From: Streptomyces coacervatus
GTDB taxonomy: Bacteria; Actinomycetota; Actinomycetes; Streptomycetales; Streptomycetaceae
NCBI RefSeq assembly: GCF_029223485.1
Contig: NZ_JARHTP010000003.1
Span: forward strand, 248,001-312,000
Length of the DNA: 64,000 bases
Reading direction: 5' to 3'
Part shown: positions 54,408 to 63,463 of the stretch, one piece after another
How the letters are laid out: each line of letters begins with the position of its first letter
Position numbering within the stretch: the stretch's first letter is position 1
Program-made: the position numbers and the translations under genes
Notes under the pieces: model-generated
Told to the model about the DNA's origin: nothing
What the model saw: the letters and a program-made list of their open reading frames with translations, nothing else
Databases searched by the model: none

Positions 54408-55646
54408 GTGCGACAGCGTTCCTTGGTGATACTTACCTCCGTTCTTGCGACCGGAGCTCTGACTCTCACCGCCTGCGGCTCCCGCGACAACAGCAGCGGC
54501 AAGAGCGGCGACAGCGGCTCCAGCAGCACCTTCACCATCGGTGTCGACGCCCCGCTGTCCGGCGAGAACTCCAACACGGGCCTGGGCATCCAGTACGGCT
54601 CCCAGATCGCCGTCGACGACGCCAACAAGAACAACTGGGTCCCCGGCGTCAAGTTCAAGCTGAAGGCCTACGACGACAAGGCCCAGCCCGCCACCGGCCA
54701 GTCCAACGCCACGTCGATCACCGGCGACAAAACCGCCATCGGCGCCGTCGGCCCGCTGAACTCCGGCGTCGCCCAGTCGATGCAGCAGGTGTTCGCCTCC
54801 GCCAACATGGTCGAGATCTCCCCCTCGAACACCAACCCCCAGCTGACCCAGGGCAAGAACTGGCAGACGGCCAAGTCGCGGCCGTACAAGACGTACTTCC
54901 GTACCGCCACCACCGACGAACTGCAGGGCAGCTTCGCCGCCGACTACGCCTACAACGGCCTCAAGAAGAAGAAGGCCTTCGTCGTCGACGACAAGCAGAC
55001 CTACGGCGCCGGCCTCGCCAAGATCTTCAACGAGAAGTTCACGGCCGCCGGCGGCAAGGTCGTCCAGACCGACCACGTCAACGCCGGCGACAAGGACTTC
55101 GGCTCCCTCGTCACCAAGATCAAGAACTCCGGCGCCGACCTCCTCTACTACGGCGGCCAGTACGACGAGTCCGCGCTGATCACCAAGCAGCTCAAGGACG
55201 CCGGCGTCAAGATCCCGCTGTTCGGCGGCGACGGCATGTACGCCACCGCCTACACCGACGTCGCAGGCAAGCAGGCCGAAGGCGACCTCGCCACCGCCAT
55301 CGGTGTCCCCGCCGACACCCTCCCCGCCGCCAAGACGTTCATCTCGACGTACAAGGCCAAGGGCTACAAGGGCGACTACCGCGGCTACGGCGCCTACGCC
55401 TACGACGCCACCACCGCCATCATCAAGGCAGTGAAGGCCGTCAAGGACGCCAACGGCGGCAAGCTCCCCAGCGACATCAACGACCTCCGCTCCAAGATCG
55501 TCGACGAGGTCGGCAAGTCCGACTTCCAGGGCATCACCGGCAAGGTCTCCTTCGACCAGTACGGCGACACCGGCAACAAGCAGCTCACCGTCTACCAGGT
55601 CGTCAACGGCGAGTGGAAGGCCGTCAAGACCGGCACCGCCAGCTGA
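54408..55646 (+). CDS. livK: Branched-chain amino acid ABC transporter, substrate-binding lipoprotein
   Basis: 412 residues from GTG 54408. A lipoprotein signal with LTLTACGSRD anchors the protein by Cys at about residue 23. The periplasmic-binding type I fold has FTIGVDAPLSGENSNTGLG, IGAVGPLNSGVAQSMQQV and LLYYGGQYDESALITKQL. It captures leucine, isoleucine, valine or related ligands outside the cell for LivHMGF. First gene of the operon; a strong hairpin follows it. Confidence 0.95.
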   Translation: MRQRSLVILTSVLATGALTLTACGSRDNSSGKSGDSGSSSTFTIGVDAPLSGENSNTGLGIQYGSQIAVDDANKNNWVPGVKFKLKAYDDKAQPATGQSNATSITGDKTAIGAVGPLNSGVAQSMQQVFASANMVEISPSNTNPQLTQGKNWQTAKSRPYKTYFRTATTDELQGSFAADYAYNGLKKKKAFVVDDKQTYGAGLAKIFNEKFTAAGGKVVQTDHVNAGDKDFGSLVTKIKNSGADLLYYGGQYDESALITKQLKDAGVKIPLFGGDGMYATAYTDVAGKQAEGDLATAIGVPADTLPAAKTFISTYKAKGYKGDYRGYGAYAYDATTAIIKAVKAVKDANGGKLPSDINDLRSKIVDEVGKSDFQGITGKVSFDQYGDTGNKQLTVYQVVNGEWKAVKTGTAS

Positions 55647-55671
55647 CCCCTCAGCACAGCACAACCGCACC

Positions 55672-55711
55672 ACGGGCCGCGCGGAAGGAGGACCCCGACC
55701 GCGCGGCCCGT
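55672..55711 (+). terminator. Hairpin between livK and livH (attenuator or mRNA stabiliser)
   Basis: A perfect 13-bp stem (55672-55684 and 55699-55711) with a 14-base loop that holds AGGAGG. It lies 26 bp after livK and 80 bp before livH, where it could end most transcripts or protect the livK 3' end, giving more binding protein than permease. Confidence 0.75.
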
Positions 55712-55791
55712 TGCCACACCCAGACCTTGCTCACGACCAGTGCACACACCCAAGACTCTGTGCACACAACCAGCGACATGGAGGCCACGCG

Positions 55792-56721
55792 GTGCACACT
55801 CTGCCGCAGCAGCTGGCCAACGGGCTGCTCCTAGGCTCGATGTACGGGCTGATCGCCATCGGCTACACGATGGTGTACGGCATCGTCCAGCTCATCAACT
55901 TCGCGCACGGCGAGATCTTCATGACCGGAGGGTTCGGAGCCCTCACGGTCTACCTCTACATCCTGCCCGACGGCACCCCCATGGCAGCCGCCATCCCCCT
56001 CATGCTCCTCGGCGGCGCCATCGTCTCCGTCCTCATAGCAGTCGGAGCGGAACGGTTCGCCTACCGGCCCCTGCGCGGAGCACCACGCCTGGCACCCCTC
56101 ATCACCGCCATCGGTCTCTCCCTGGCACTCCAGGAAGTCGTCCGCAACTTCTACCCCGGCGCCGACAAGGCCCTCGCCTTCCCCGGCCTCGACACCACCC
56201 ACGACATCGGCTCCGTCACCATCAAGGACGCCGACATCTTCCTCATCGCCGCTGCCATCATCTGCATGTCCGGCCTCGCCTGGTTCGTCCGCAAAAGCCG
56301 CACCGGCCGCGCCATGCAGGCCACCGCGCAGGACCCCGACACCGCACAGCTCATGGGCATCGACACCAACCGCATCATCGTCATCGCCTTCGCCATCGGC
56401 GGCTTCTTCGCCGCCGTCGCCGCCCTCTCCTACGGCCTCAAATACGGCAACATCGACTACCGCATGGGCTTCCTCATGGGCCTCAAGGCCTTCACCGCGG
56501 CAGTCCTCGGCGGCATCGGCAACATCTACGGCGCCATGCTCGGCGGCCTCGTCCTCGGCATCGCCGAAACCCTCGCCTCCGCCTACATCAACAACATCCC
56601 CGGCATGCAACAGCTCGGCGGCCAGAGCTGGGCCAACGTCTGGGCCTTCGTACTCCTCATCCTGGTGCTCCTGTTCAGGCCACAAGGCCTGCTCGGCGAG
56701 CGCGTCGCGGACAGGGCGTGA
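55792..56721 (+). CDS. livH: Branched-chain amino acid ABC transporter permease LivH
   Basis: 309 residues from GTG 55792, with GGAGG seven bases upstream. About eight membrane helices. Typical LivH segments: NGLLLGSMYGLIAIGYTMVYGIVQLINFAHGEIFM and KAFTAAVLGGIGNIYGAMLGGLVLG. Pairs with LivM in the membrane. Confidence 0.95.
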   Translation: MHTLPQQLANGLLLGSMYGLIAIGYTMVYGIVQLINFAHGEIFMTGGFGALTVYLYILPDGTPMAAAIPLMLLGGAIVSVLIAVGAERFAYRPLRGAPRLAPLITAIGLSLALQEVVRNFYPGADKALAFPGLDTTHDIGSVTIKDADIFLIAAAIICMSGLAWFVRKSRTGRAMQATAQDPDTAQLMGIDTNRIIVIAFAIGGFFAAVAALSYGLKYGNIDYRMGFLMGLKAFTAAVLGGIGNIYGAMLGGLVLGIAETLASAYINNIPGMQQLGGQSWANVWAFVLLILVLLFRPQGLLGERVADRA

Positions 56722-56725
56722 TCAC

Positions 56726-58537
56726 ATGACCGAGACGACCAAAACCCCCGCCACCCCGCCCGCAGACGCCACCCCCGCACCCACACCGCGCGGCCTCATC
56801 CCACTGCCCCTCGCAGCCGCCCGCGCCCTCCTCCTCACCGGAGGCATCGCCACCGCCGCCTCCACCTTCCTCGCCTGGACCTGGACCAGCGACTTCCCCG
56901 GCGACCTCACCGTCACCGGCTACCCCGGCGGCCTCCAATGGCTGACCTTCATCGCAGGCGCCCTCACCGCCATATTCGCCCTCGCCTCCTACGGCACCCG
57001 CGGACTCGGCTGGCTCATACCCGCCCGCAACAACGCACCCCTCGTCCTCACCGCCCTCGGCGCCTTCGCCGTCACCTGGTTCACCGCCATCGAGATCGCC
57101 GCCAAACTCGGCGGCCTCGCCAACTGGGAACCCGGCACCTACATCGCCGTCATCGCCTCACTCATCCCCGTCCTCGGCGCCTTCGCCCTCCCCCAGACGG
57201 CCGGCGAAACCACCAAGGACACCCTCAAGGCCTACATCGCCAAACCCGACCGCATCCCCGCACCCCAGCCCATCTCCCCCTGGGCCCAGCGGGCCGTGAT
57301 CACCATCGCCAGCATCATCGGCCTCGCCGTCTTCACCTACGGCATCGACACCGAATACGGCGAACTCTTCATCGGCTTCCTCATCGTCGTCGTCTTCGCC
57401 GTCTGGGCCCTGCACACCGCCGGCCTCCTCGACCGGTTCTCCCACATGGTCGCCGCCAACCGCAGCTTCACGCTCGCCATGGGCTTCCTCGTGGCCATCG
57501 CATTCCCCTTCACCCAGAACGACGACCACTACGCCAACATCGGCGTCAACATCCTCATCTTCGGAACCGTCGCCCTCGGCCTCAACATCGTCGTCGGCCT
57601 CGCCGGCCTCCTCGACCTCGGATACGTCGCCTTCCTCGGCGTCGGCGCCTACACCGCCGCCCTCGTCTCCGGCTCCGAATTCTCCAAATTCTCCGGCGTC
57701 CAATTCCCCTTCTGGGCCGCCGCACTCACCGGCGCAGCCGCCTCACTCATCTTCGGCGTCCTCATCGGCGCACCCACCCTGCGACTGCGCGGCGACTACC
57801 TCGCCATCGTCACCCTCGGCTTCGGAGAAATCTTCCGCATCGCCGTCAACAACATGGACGGCGACTCCGGCCCCGACCTCACCAACGGCCCCAACGGCAT
57901 CCCGGCCATCCCCGACCTGAACATCCTCGGATTCAACCTCGGGCAACCACACGACATCGCCGGATTCACCCTCGGCCGCTTCGCCAACTACTACCTGCTG
58001 ATGGTCCTGATCATGGCCATCGTGGTCACGGTCTACACCCGCGCCGCAGACTCCCGTATCGGCCGCTCCTGGATCGCCATCCGCGAAGACGAAACTGCCG
58101 CAACCGCCATGGGAATCAACGGCTTCCGCGTCAAACTCATCGCCTTCGCACTGGGTGCCTCGCTCGCCGGCCTCGCCGGAACGGTCAGCGCCCACGTGAC
58201 ATACAGCGTGGTCCCGAACCCCTACCAGTTCGCCGGATCCACCCCGCCCAACTCGGCCTTCCTGCTCGCCGCAGTCGTCCTCGGCGGCATGGGCACAGTC
58301 GCAGGCCCCATCCTCGGCGCCGCACTGCTCTACCTCCTCCCGGAGAAACTCGACTTCCTCCAGAACAAATCACTCCTCGCCTTCGGCATCGCACTCATCC
58401 TCCTCATGCGCTTCCGCCCCGAAGGCATCATCGCCAACCGCCGCCGCCAACTCGAATTCCACGAGACCGGCCAACTCGACGTACCAGAAACCACCACACT
58501 CACCGACGAACCGGCCGTCACCAAGGCAGGGGCGTAA
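56726..58537 (+). CDS. livM: Branched-chain amino acid ABC transporter permease LivM, long form
   Basis: 603 residues. The conserved LivM permease is in the C-terminal 350 residues (LGLNIVVGLAGLLDLGYVAFLGVGAY, RLRGDYLAIVTLGFGEIFRI, NPYQFAGSTPPNSAFLLAAVVLGGMGT). The first 240 residues add several extra membrane helices after a Thr/Pro-rich head, making it nearly twice the length of the Escherichia coli protein. Starts four bases after livH. Confidence 0.94.
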   Translation: MTETTKTPATPPADATPAPTPRGLIPLPLAAARALLLTGGIATAASTFLAWTWTSDFPGDLTVTGYPGGLQWLTFIAGALTAIFALASYGTRGLGWLIPARNNAPLVLTALGAFAVTWFTAIEIAAKLGGLANWEPGTYIAVIASLIPVLGAFALPQTAGETTKDTLKAYIAKPDRIPAPQPISPWAQRAVITIASIIGLAVFTYGIDTEYGELFIGFLIVVVFAVWALHTAGLLDRFSHMVAANRSFTLAMGFLVAIAFPFTQNDDHYANIGVNILIFGTVALGLNIVVGLAGLLDLGYVAFLGVGAYTAALVSGSEFSKFSGVQFPFWAAALTGAAASLIFGVLIGAPTLRLRGDYLAIVTLGFGEIFRIAVNNMDGDSGPDLTNGPNGIPAIPDLNILGFNLGQPHDIAGFTLGRFANYYLLMVLIMAIVVTVYTRAADSRIGRSWIAIREDETAATAMGINGFRVKLIAFALGASLAGLAGTVSAHVTYSVVPNPYQFAGSTPPNSAFLLAAVVLGGMGTVAGPILGAALLYLLPEKLDFLQNKSLLAFGIALILLMRFRPEGIIANRRRQLEFHETGQLDVPETTTLTDEPAVTKAGA

Positions 58538-58543
58538 AGAACC

Positions 58544-59385
58544 ATGACGACACCTGTACTCGAAGCCCGCGACGTCACCATGCGCTTCGGCGGACTCACC
58601 GCCGTACGGTCGGTGGACTTCACGGTGAACTCCGGAGAGATCGTCGGCCTCATCGGCCCCAACGGCGCCGGAAAGACCACCTTCTTCAACTGCCTGACGG
58701 GCCTCTACATCCCGACAGAGGGCACGGTCTCCTACAAGGGAACAGTGCTTCCCCCGAAGCCGCACCTGGTGACCCAGGCGGGCATCGCCCGCACGTTCCA
58801 GAACATCCGCCTCTTCGCCAACATGACAGTCCTCGAAAACGTCCTCGTCGGCCGCCACACACGCACCAAAGAAGGCCTCTGGTCGGCCCTCCTCCGCGGC
58901 CCCGGCTTCAAGAAGGCGGAAAAGGCCAGCGAAGACCGAGCCATGGAACTCCTGGAGTTCATAGGCCTCGCCCACAAGCGCGACCACCTCGCACGGAACC
59001 TCCCGTACGGCGAACAGCGCAAGCTCGAAATCGCACGAGCGCTGGCAAGCGAGCCCGGCCTGCTCCTGCTCGACGAGCCGACAGCCGGCATGAACCCCCA
59101 GGAAACACGGACCACCGAAGAACTCGTCTTCGCCATCCGCGACATGGGCATCGCCGTCCTCGTCATCGAGCACGACATGCGCTTCATCTTCAACCTCTGC
59201 GACCGCGTCGCCGTCCTCGTCCAAGGCGAAAAACTCGTCGAAGGAACCTCCGAGGTCGTCCAGGCCGACGAACGCGTCGTCGCCGCATACCTCGGCGAAC
59301 CCTTCGAAGGCGCCCCCGGAGAAGCGGAAGCGGCAGAAGTCGCCGCCGCCGAGAGCACCACCAGCAACACCAAGGGAGAAGCCCA

Positions 59386-59389
<4 letters not shown>
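58544..59389 (+). CDS. livG: Branched-chain amino acid ABC transporter ATPase LivG
   Basis: 281 residues: Walker A GPNGAGKTT, signature NLPYGEQRKLEIARAL (LSGGQ replaced by LPYGEQ as in LivG), Walker B LLLLDEPTAGMNP and switch histidine VIEHDM. The C-terminal 25 residues are Glu/Ala/Ser-rich and not conserved. Overlaps livF by four bases (GTGA). Confidence 0.96.
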
Positions 59390-60102
<713 letters not shown>

Positions 60103-60125
60103 GGTTCCGTTTTCCTCTGTAGTAC

Positions 60126-60168
60126 GACCGAGGCCCGCGTCCCTGACTCAGGGACGCGGGCCTCGGTC
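60126..60168. terminator. Terminator of the liv operon, probably bidirectional
   Basis: A 21-bp inverted repeat without a mismatch around one central base (60147), 23 bp after livF, followed by TTGCTTGCTT on the plus strand. It also lies 22 bp after the convergent pdtaR stop. Confidence 0.9.
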
Positions 60169-60190
60169 TTGCTTGCTTGGGCGCTTCGGG

Positions 60191-60847
60191 TCAGCCCTTG
60201 GAAGCCTTCTTCTCGTCGGCGTCCTGGATGACTGCCTCCGCCACCTGCTGCATGGACATCCGACGGTCCATCGACGTCTTCTGAATCCACCGGAACGCAG
60301 CCGGCTCCGTCAGCCCGTACTCGGTCTGCAGGATCGACTTGGCCCGGTCGACGAGCTTGCGGGTCTCAAGACGGAGGGTGAGGTCGGCGACCTCCTTCTC
60401 CAGCTCCTTGAGCTCGGTGAACCGGGAAACCGCCATCTCAATGGCGGGCACCACATCGCTCTTGCTGAAGGGCTTCACGAGGTACGCCATCGCACCCGCG
60501 TCACGGGCACGCTCCACGAGGTCCCGCTGCGAGAAGGCAGTGAGCATCAGGACGGGGGCGATGCGCTCCTCGGCGATCTTCTCGGCCGCCGAGATACCGT
60601 CCAGCTTGGGCATCTTCACGTCGAGGATGACGAGGTCCGGCTGGTGCTCACGGGCGAGCTCGATGGCCTGCTCACCGTCACCGGCCTCGCCGACGACGCT
60701 GTAGCCCTCTTCCTCCAGCATCTCTTTGAGGTCGAGCCGGATCAGGGCCTCGTCCTCGGCGATGACGACACGGGTCGTCAGCGGAGGCACGTGCGACTTG
60801 TCGTCGTCGGGCGCGTCTACGGGCTGGGGCGACTCGGGGGCGGTCAC
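60191..60847 (-). CDS. pdtaR: ANTAR-domain response regulator (PdtaR)
   Basis: 218 residues from GTG 60847, with AGGAG upstream. After a 25-residue acidic, proline-rich head, the receiver domain (about 26-140) has phosphorylation site Asp76 in LVILDVKMPKLDG, acid residues E31/D32 and Lys in AYLVKPFS. The C-terminal ANTAR domain (about 150-212) has LETRKLVDRAKSILQTEYGLTEPAAFRWIQKTSMDRR, which in relatives binds paired hairpins in RNA to stop termination. The partner kinase PdtaS is not in the window. Order next to pyk and polA is as in mycobacteria. Confidence 0.93.
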   Translation of the reverse strand: MTAPESPQPVDAPDDDKSHVPPLTTRVVIAEDEALIRLDLKEMLEEEGYSVVGEAGDGEQAIELAREHQPDLVILDVKMPKLDGISAAEKIAEERIAPVLMLTAFSQRDLVERARDAGAMAYLVKPFSKSDVVPAIEMAVSRFTELKELEKEVADLTLRLETRKLVDRAKSILQTEYGLTEPAAFRWIQKTSMDRRMSMQQVAEAVIQDADEKKASKG

Positions 60848-60949
60848 GGGGGCTCCTCGTTCAGGGGCAGGGGTACTGCTGACAAGAGCGTACCTAGCTG
60901 CGGTAAGGTGGGTGCACGGCGGGTGACCGCTGACCTTCTTTTTGAAGGG

Positions 60950-61022
60950 GCCCCGGTAGCCCAGCGGTAGAGGCCATGGATTCAAAACCCATACAGCGTC
61001 GGTTCGAATCCGACTCGGGGCA
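60950..61022 (+). tRNA. tRNA with anticodon CAA (Leu by anticodon) but short variable region
   Basis: 73 nt, no encoded CCA. Acceptor GCCCCGG / TCGGGGC (one G-U), TA at 8-9, D stem GCC/GGC, T arm GTCGG-TTCGAAT-CCGAC, discriminator A. The anticodon loop is TTCAAAA, so CAA at 60983-60985. The anticodon stem ATGGA/CCCAT has an A31-C39 mismatch. The variable region is only ACAGC; bacterial tRNA-Leu normally has a long variable arm, so leucine identity is doubtful. An intrinsic terminator follows at 61054. Confidence 0.85.
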
Positions 61023-61053
61023 CTTTTCCTTGGATTCCAAGGTTGCCATAAAG

Positions 61054-61090
61054 AAGCGGATGTTCCCGTTCTCGTGAACATCCGCTTTTT
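61054..61090 (+). terminator. Intrinsic terminator of the tRNA gene
   Basis: A perfect 12-bp stem (61054-61065 and 61076-61087) with a 10-base loop, then TTT. A smaller 6-bp hairpin (61028-61042) precedes it. Confidence 0.88.
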
Positions 61091-61128
61091 GCTGCGCGTC
61101 GCCGCGATCACTCTCACAGAGTATTCGT

Positions 61129-61887
61129 ATGTACGACATCAGCACGCGCAAGCGAGCACTGGCACTGGTCTCCCAAGGGCGCAGCCTGAACTCCGTAAGC
61201 AAGGAGACGGGAATCTCGCGCGCCGCAATCCGCGCCTGGCAAGACCGACTTGAACCTCTGCCTCGCATGACAGCTCCGGCACCTGAAGGCCCCGCCGATG
61301 AAGTCGCGTATGCCTACCTGTTGGGCCTCTACCTCGGCGACGGCTGTATCAGCGCACATCCACGTGGCACCGGGTACTACCTCAGGATCGCGTGTGCCGA
61401 CGCGTGGCCGGGTCTCCTCCAAGAGTGCCGCGAAGCCATCATGCAAGTCCTCCCCGGCATCGGTGTCTACACGCTCCAGAAGCAAGGCTGCGCAGCGGTG
61501 ACCAGTTACTCCCGGCAGTGGCCCCACTTGTTCCCTCAGCACGGCCCCGGCAAGAAACACGAGCGCACCATCGCCCTCGCCCCCTGGCAACAGGAAATCG
61601 TCGACGCCCACCCCTGGGAATTCATCCGCGGCCTCATCCACTCCGACGGCTGCCGCATCACCAACTGGACGACCCGCCTCGTCGCCGGTGGACGCAAGCG
61701 CTACGAATATCCCAGGTACTTCTTCACCAACGTGTCCGCCGACATTCGCCGGCTCTACACGGACACCCTCGACAAGCTCGGCGTCGAGTGGACCCAATGC
61801 AAGCGCGATGGAACCGGGTTCAACATCTCCGTCGCCAAAAAGGCTTCAGTCGCCCTCCTCGACACCCACGTCGGCCCCAAGCACTAA
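61129..61887 (+). CDS. HTH plus LAGLIDADG-type protein (free-standing homing-endonuclease relative)
   Basis: 252 residues. An N-terminal helix-turn-helix (about 5-38; ALALVSQGRSLNSVSKETGIS) is followed by a two-motif LAGLIDADG domain: LLGLYLGDG (64-72) and IRGLIHSDG (166-174), each with the acidic residue that would bind metal. Streptomycetes have several such proteins near tRNA genes; others usually carry a CPRC-type zinc pair between the two domains, absent here. It lies 107 bp after the CAA tRNA, past its terminator, so has its own promoter. It may be an active endonuclease or a domesticated regulator. Confidence 0.85.
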   Translation: MYDISTRKRALALVSQGRSLNSVSKETGISRAAIRAWQDRLEPLPRMTAPAPEGPADEVAYAYLLGLYLGDGCISAHPRGTGYYLRIACADAWPGLLQECREAIMQVLPGIGVYTLQKQGCAAVTSYSRQWPHLFPQHGPGKKHERTIALAPWQQEIVDAHPWEFIRGLIHSDGCRITNWTTRLVAGGRKRYEYPRYFFTNVSADIRRLYTDTLDKLGVEWTQCKRDGTGFNISVAKKASVALLDTHVGPKH

Positions 61888-61904
61888 CTCCCCACCGCAG
61901 CAAC

Positions 61905-63341
61905 CTACTTGGGACTGTCGTCCTCGCCGATGTGATGCACACGGACCAGGTTCGTGGACCCGGGCACCCCGGGCGGCGACCCCGCCGTAATCACCACCAC
62001 GTCCCCCTTCTCGCAGCGGCCGTACTTCAAAAGCAACTCATCCACCTGGTCGACCATCGCATCCGTCGAGTCCACATGCGGGCCCAGGAACGTCTCCGCA
62101 CCCCACGTCAGGCTCAGCTGCGACCGCGTCGCCGGCTCCGGCGTGAAGGCCAACAGCGGGATCGGCGAGCGGTAGCGGGACAGACGGCGGGCCGTGTCGC
62201 CGGACTGGGTGAAGGCCACCAGGAACTTGGCTCCCAGGAAGTCGCCCATCTCCGCCGCCGCGCGGGCGACCGCGCCGCCCTGGGTGCGGGGCTTGTTGCG
62301 TTCGGTCAGGGGCGGGAGACCCTTGGCGAGGATGTCCTCCTCCGCCGCTTCGACGATCTTCGCCATCGTCCTGACCGTCTCGATGGGGTACTTGCCGACG
62401 CTCGTCTCGCCGGACAGCATCACCGCGTCCGTGCCGTCGATCACCGCGTTCGCGACATCGCTCGCCTCCGCGCGCGTCGGGCGCGAGTTGTCGATCATCG
62501 AGTCGAGCATCTGCGTGGCCACGATGACCGGCTTGGCGTTGCGCTTCGCCAGTTTGATGGCTCGCTTCTGGACGATCGGGACCTGTTCCAGGGGCATCTC
62601 CACGCCCAGGTCTCCGCGCGCGACCATGATGCCGTCGAAGGCGGCCACGATGTCGTCGATCGCGTCCACCGCCTGCGGTTTCTCCACCTTGGCGATGACG
62701 GGCAGTCGGCGGCCCTCTTCGTCCATGATGCGGTGGACGTCTTCGATGTCGCGTCCGCTGCGGACGAAGGAGAGGGCGATGACGTCGAAGCCCGCCCGCA
62801 GGGCCCAGCGCAGGTCGTCTTCGTCCTTGGACGAGAGGGCGGGGACCGAGACCGCGACGCCCGGCAGGTTGAGCCCCTTGTGGTCGGAGACCATGCCGCC
62901 TTCGACGACCCTGGTGTGGATGCGGGGGCCGTCGACGGTGGTGACTTCGAGGCAGACCTTGCCGTCGTCGACGAGGATGCGTTCGCCGGGGGTGACGTCG
63001 GTGGCGAGGCCGGGGTATGTCGTGCCGCAGGTGTGGCGGTCGCCTTCGATGCCGTCCTCGACCGTGATGGTGAAGGTGTCGCCGCGTTCAAGGAGTACGG
63101 GGCCTTCGGCGAACTCGCCGAGTCGGATCTTCGGGCCTTGAAGGTCGGCGAGGAGGCCGACGCTGCGGCCGGTCTCGTCGGCGGCCTTGCGTACGCGCTG
63201 GTAGCGGTCGTCGTGTTCGGCGTGGGTGCCGTGGCTGAGGTTGAAGCGGGCGACGTCCATTCCGGCTTCTACGAGGGCTTTGATCTGGTCGTAGGAGTCG
63301 GTGGCGGGGCCCAGGGTGCAGACGATTTTTGCTCGGCGCAT
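61905..63341 (-). CDS. pyk: Pyruvate kinase
   Basis: 478 residues. RRAKIVCTLGPATDSYDQI, GMDVARFNLSHG, KVEKPQAVDAIDDIV, MVARGDLGVEMP, the substrate motif ATQMLDSMIDNSRPTRAEASDVANAVIDGTD-type run and MLSGETSVGKYP are all as expected. It makes pyruvate and ATP from phosphoenolpyruvate. Streptomycetes have two such enzymes. Convergent with the LAGLIDADG gene (17 bp gap). Confidence 0.97.
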   Translation of the reverse strand: MRRAKIVCTLGPATDSYDQIKALVEAGMDVARFNLSHGTHAEHDDRYQRVRKAADETGRSVGLLADLQGPKIRLGEFAEGPVLLERGDTFTITVEDGIEGDRHTCGTTYPGLATDVTPGERILVDDGKVCLEVTTVDGPRIHTRVVEGGMVSDHKGLNLPGVAVSVPALSSKDEDDLRWALRAGFDVIALSFVRSGRDIEDVHRIMDEEGRRLPVIAKVEKPQAVDAIDDIVAAFDGIMVARGDLGVEMPLEQVPIVQKRAIKLAKRNAKPVIVATQMLDSMIDNSRPTRAEASDVANAVIDGTDAVMLSGETSVGKYPIETVRTMAKIVEAAEEDILAKGLPPLTERNKPRTQGGAVARAAAEMGDFLGAKFLVAFTQSGDTARRLSRYRSPIPLLAFTPEPATRSQLSLTWGAETFLGPHVDSTDAMVDQVDELLLKYGRCEKGDVVVITAGSPPGVPGSTNLVRVHHIGEDDSPK

Positions 63342-63393
63342 GGTTTGACCCTAGGCCTTACCGGTGGGTAGAGAATTGGGTGTGCGTGACTGC

Positions 63394-63422
63394 TCAACAA
63401 CCTTTGGGTGAAGGGTTGTTGA
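63394..63422. promoter_or_regulatory. Inverted repeat upstream of pyk
   Basis: TCAACAACC (63394-63402) and GGTTGTTGA (63414-63422) form a 9-bp inverted repeat with an 11-base gap, 53 bp upstream of the pyk start. It could be an operator or an RNA hairpin at the end of the SIMPL transcript. Confidence 0.45.
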
Positions 63423-63463
63423 CAAGTATTGAATTGTGCGGGGCGGTGCTCCGATGAGCTTTT

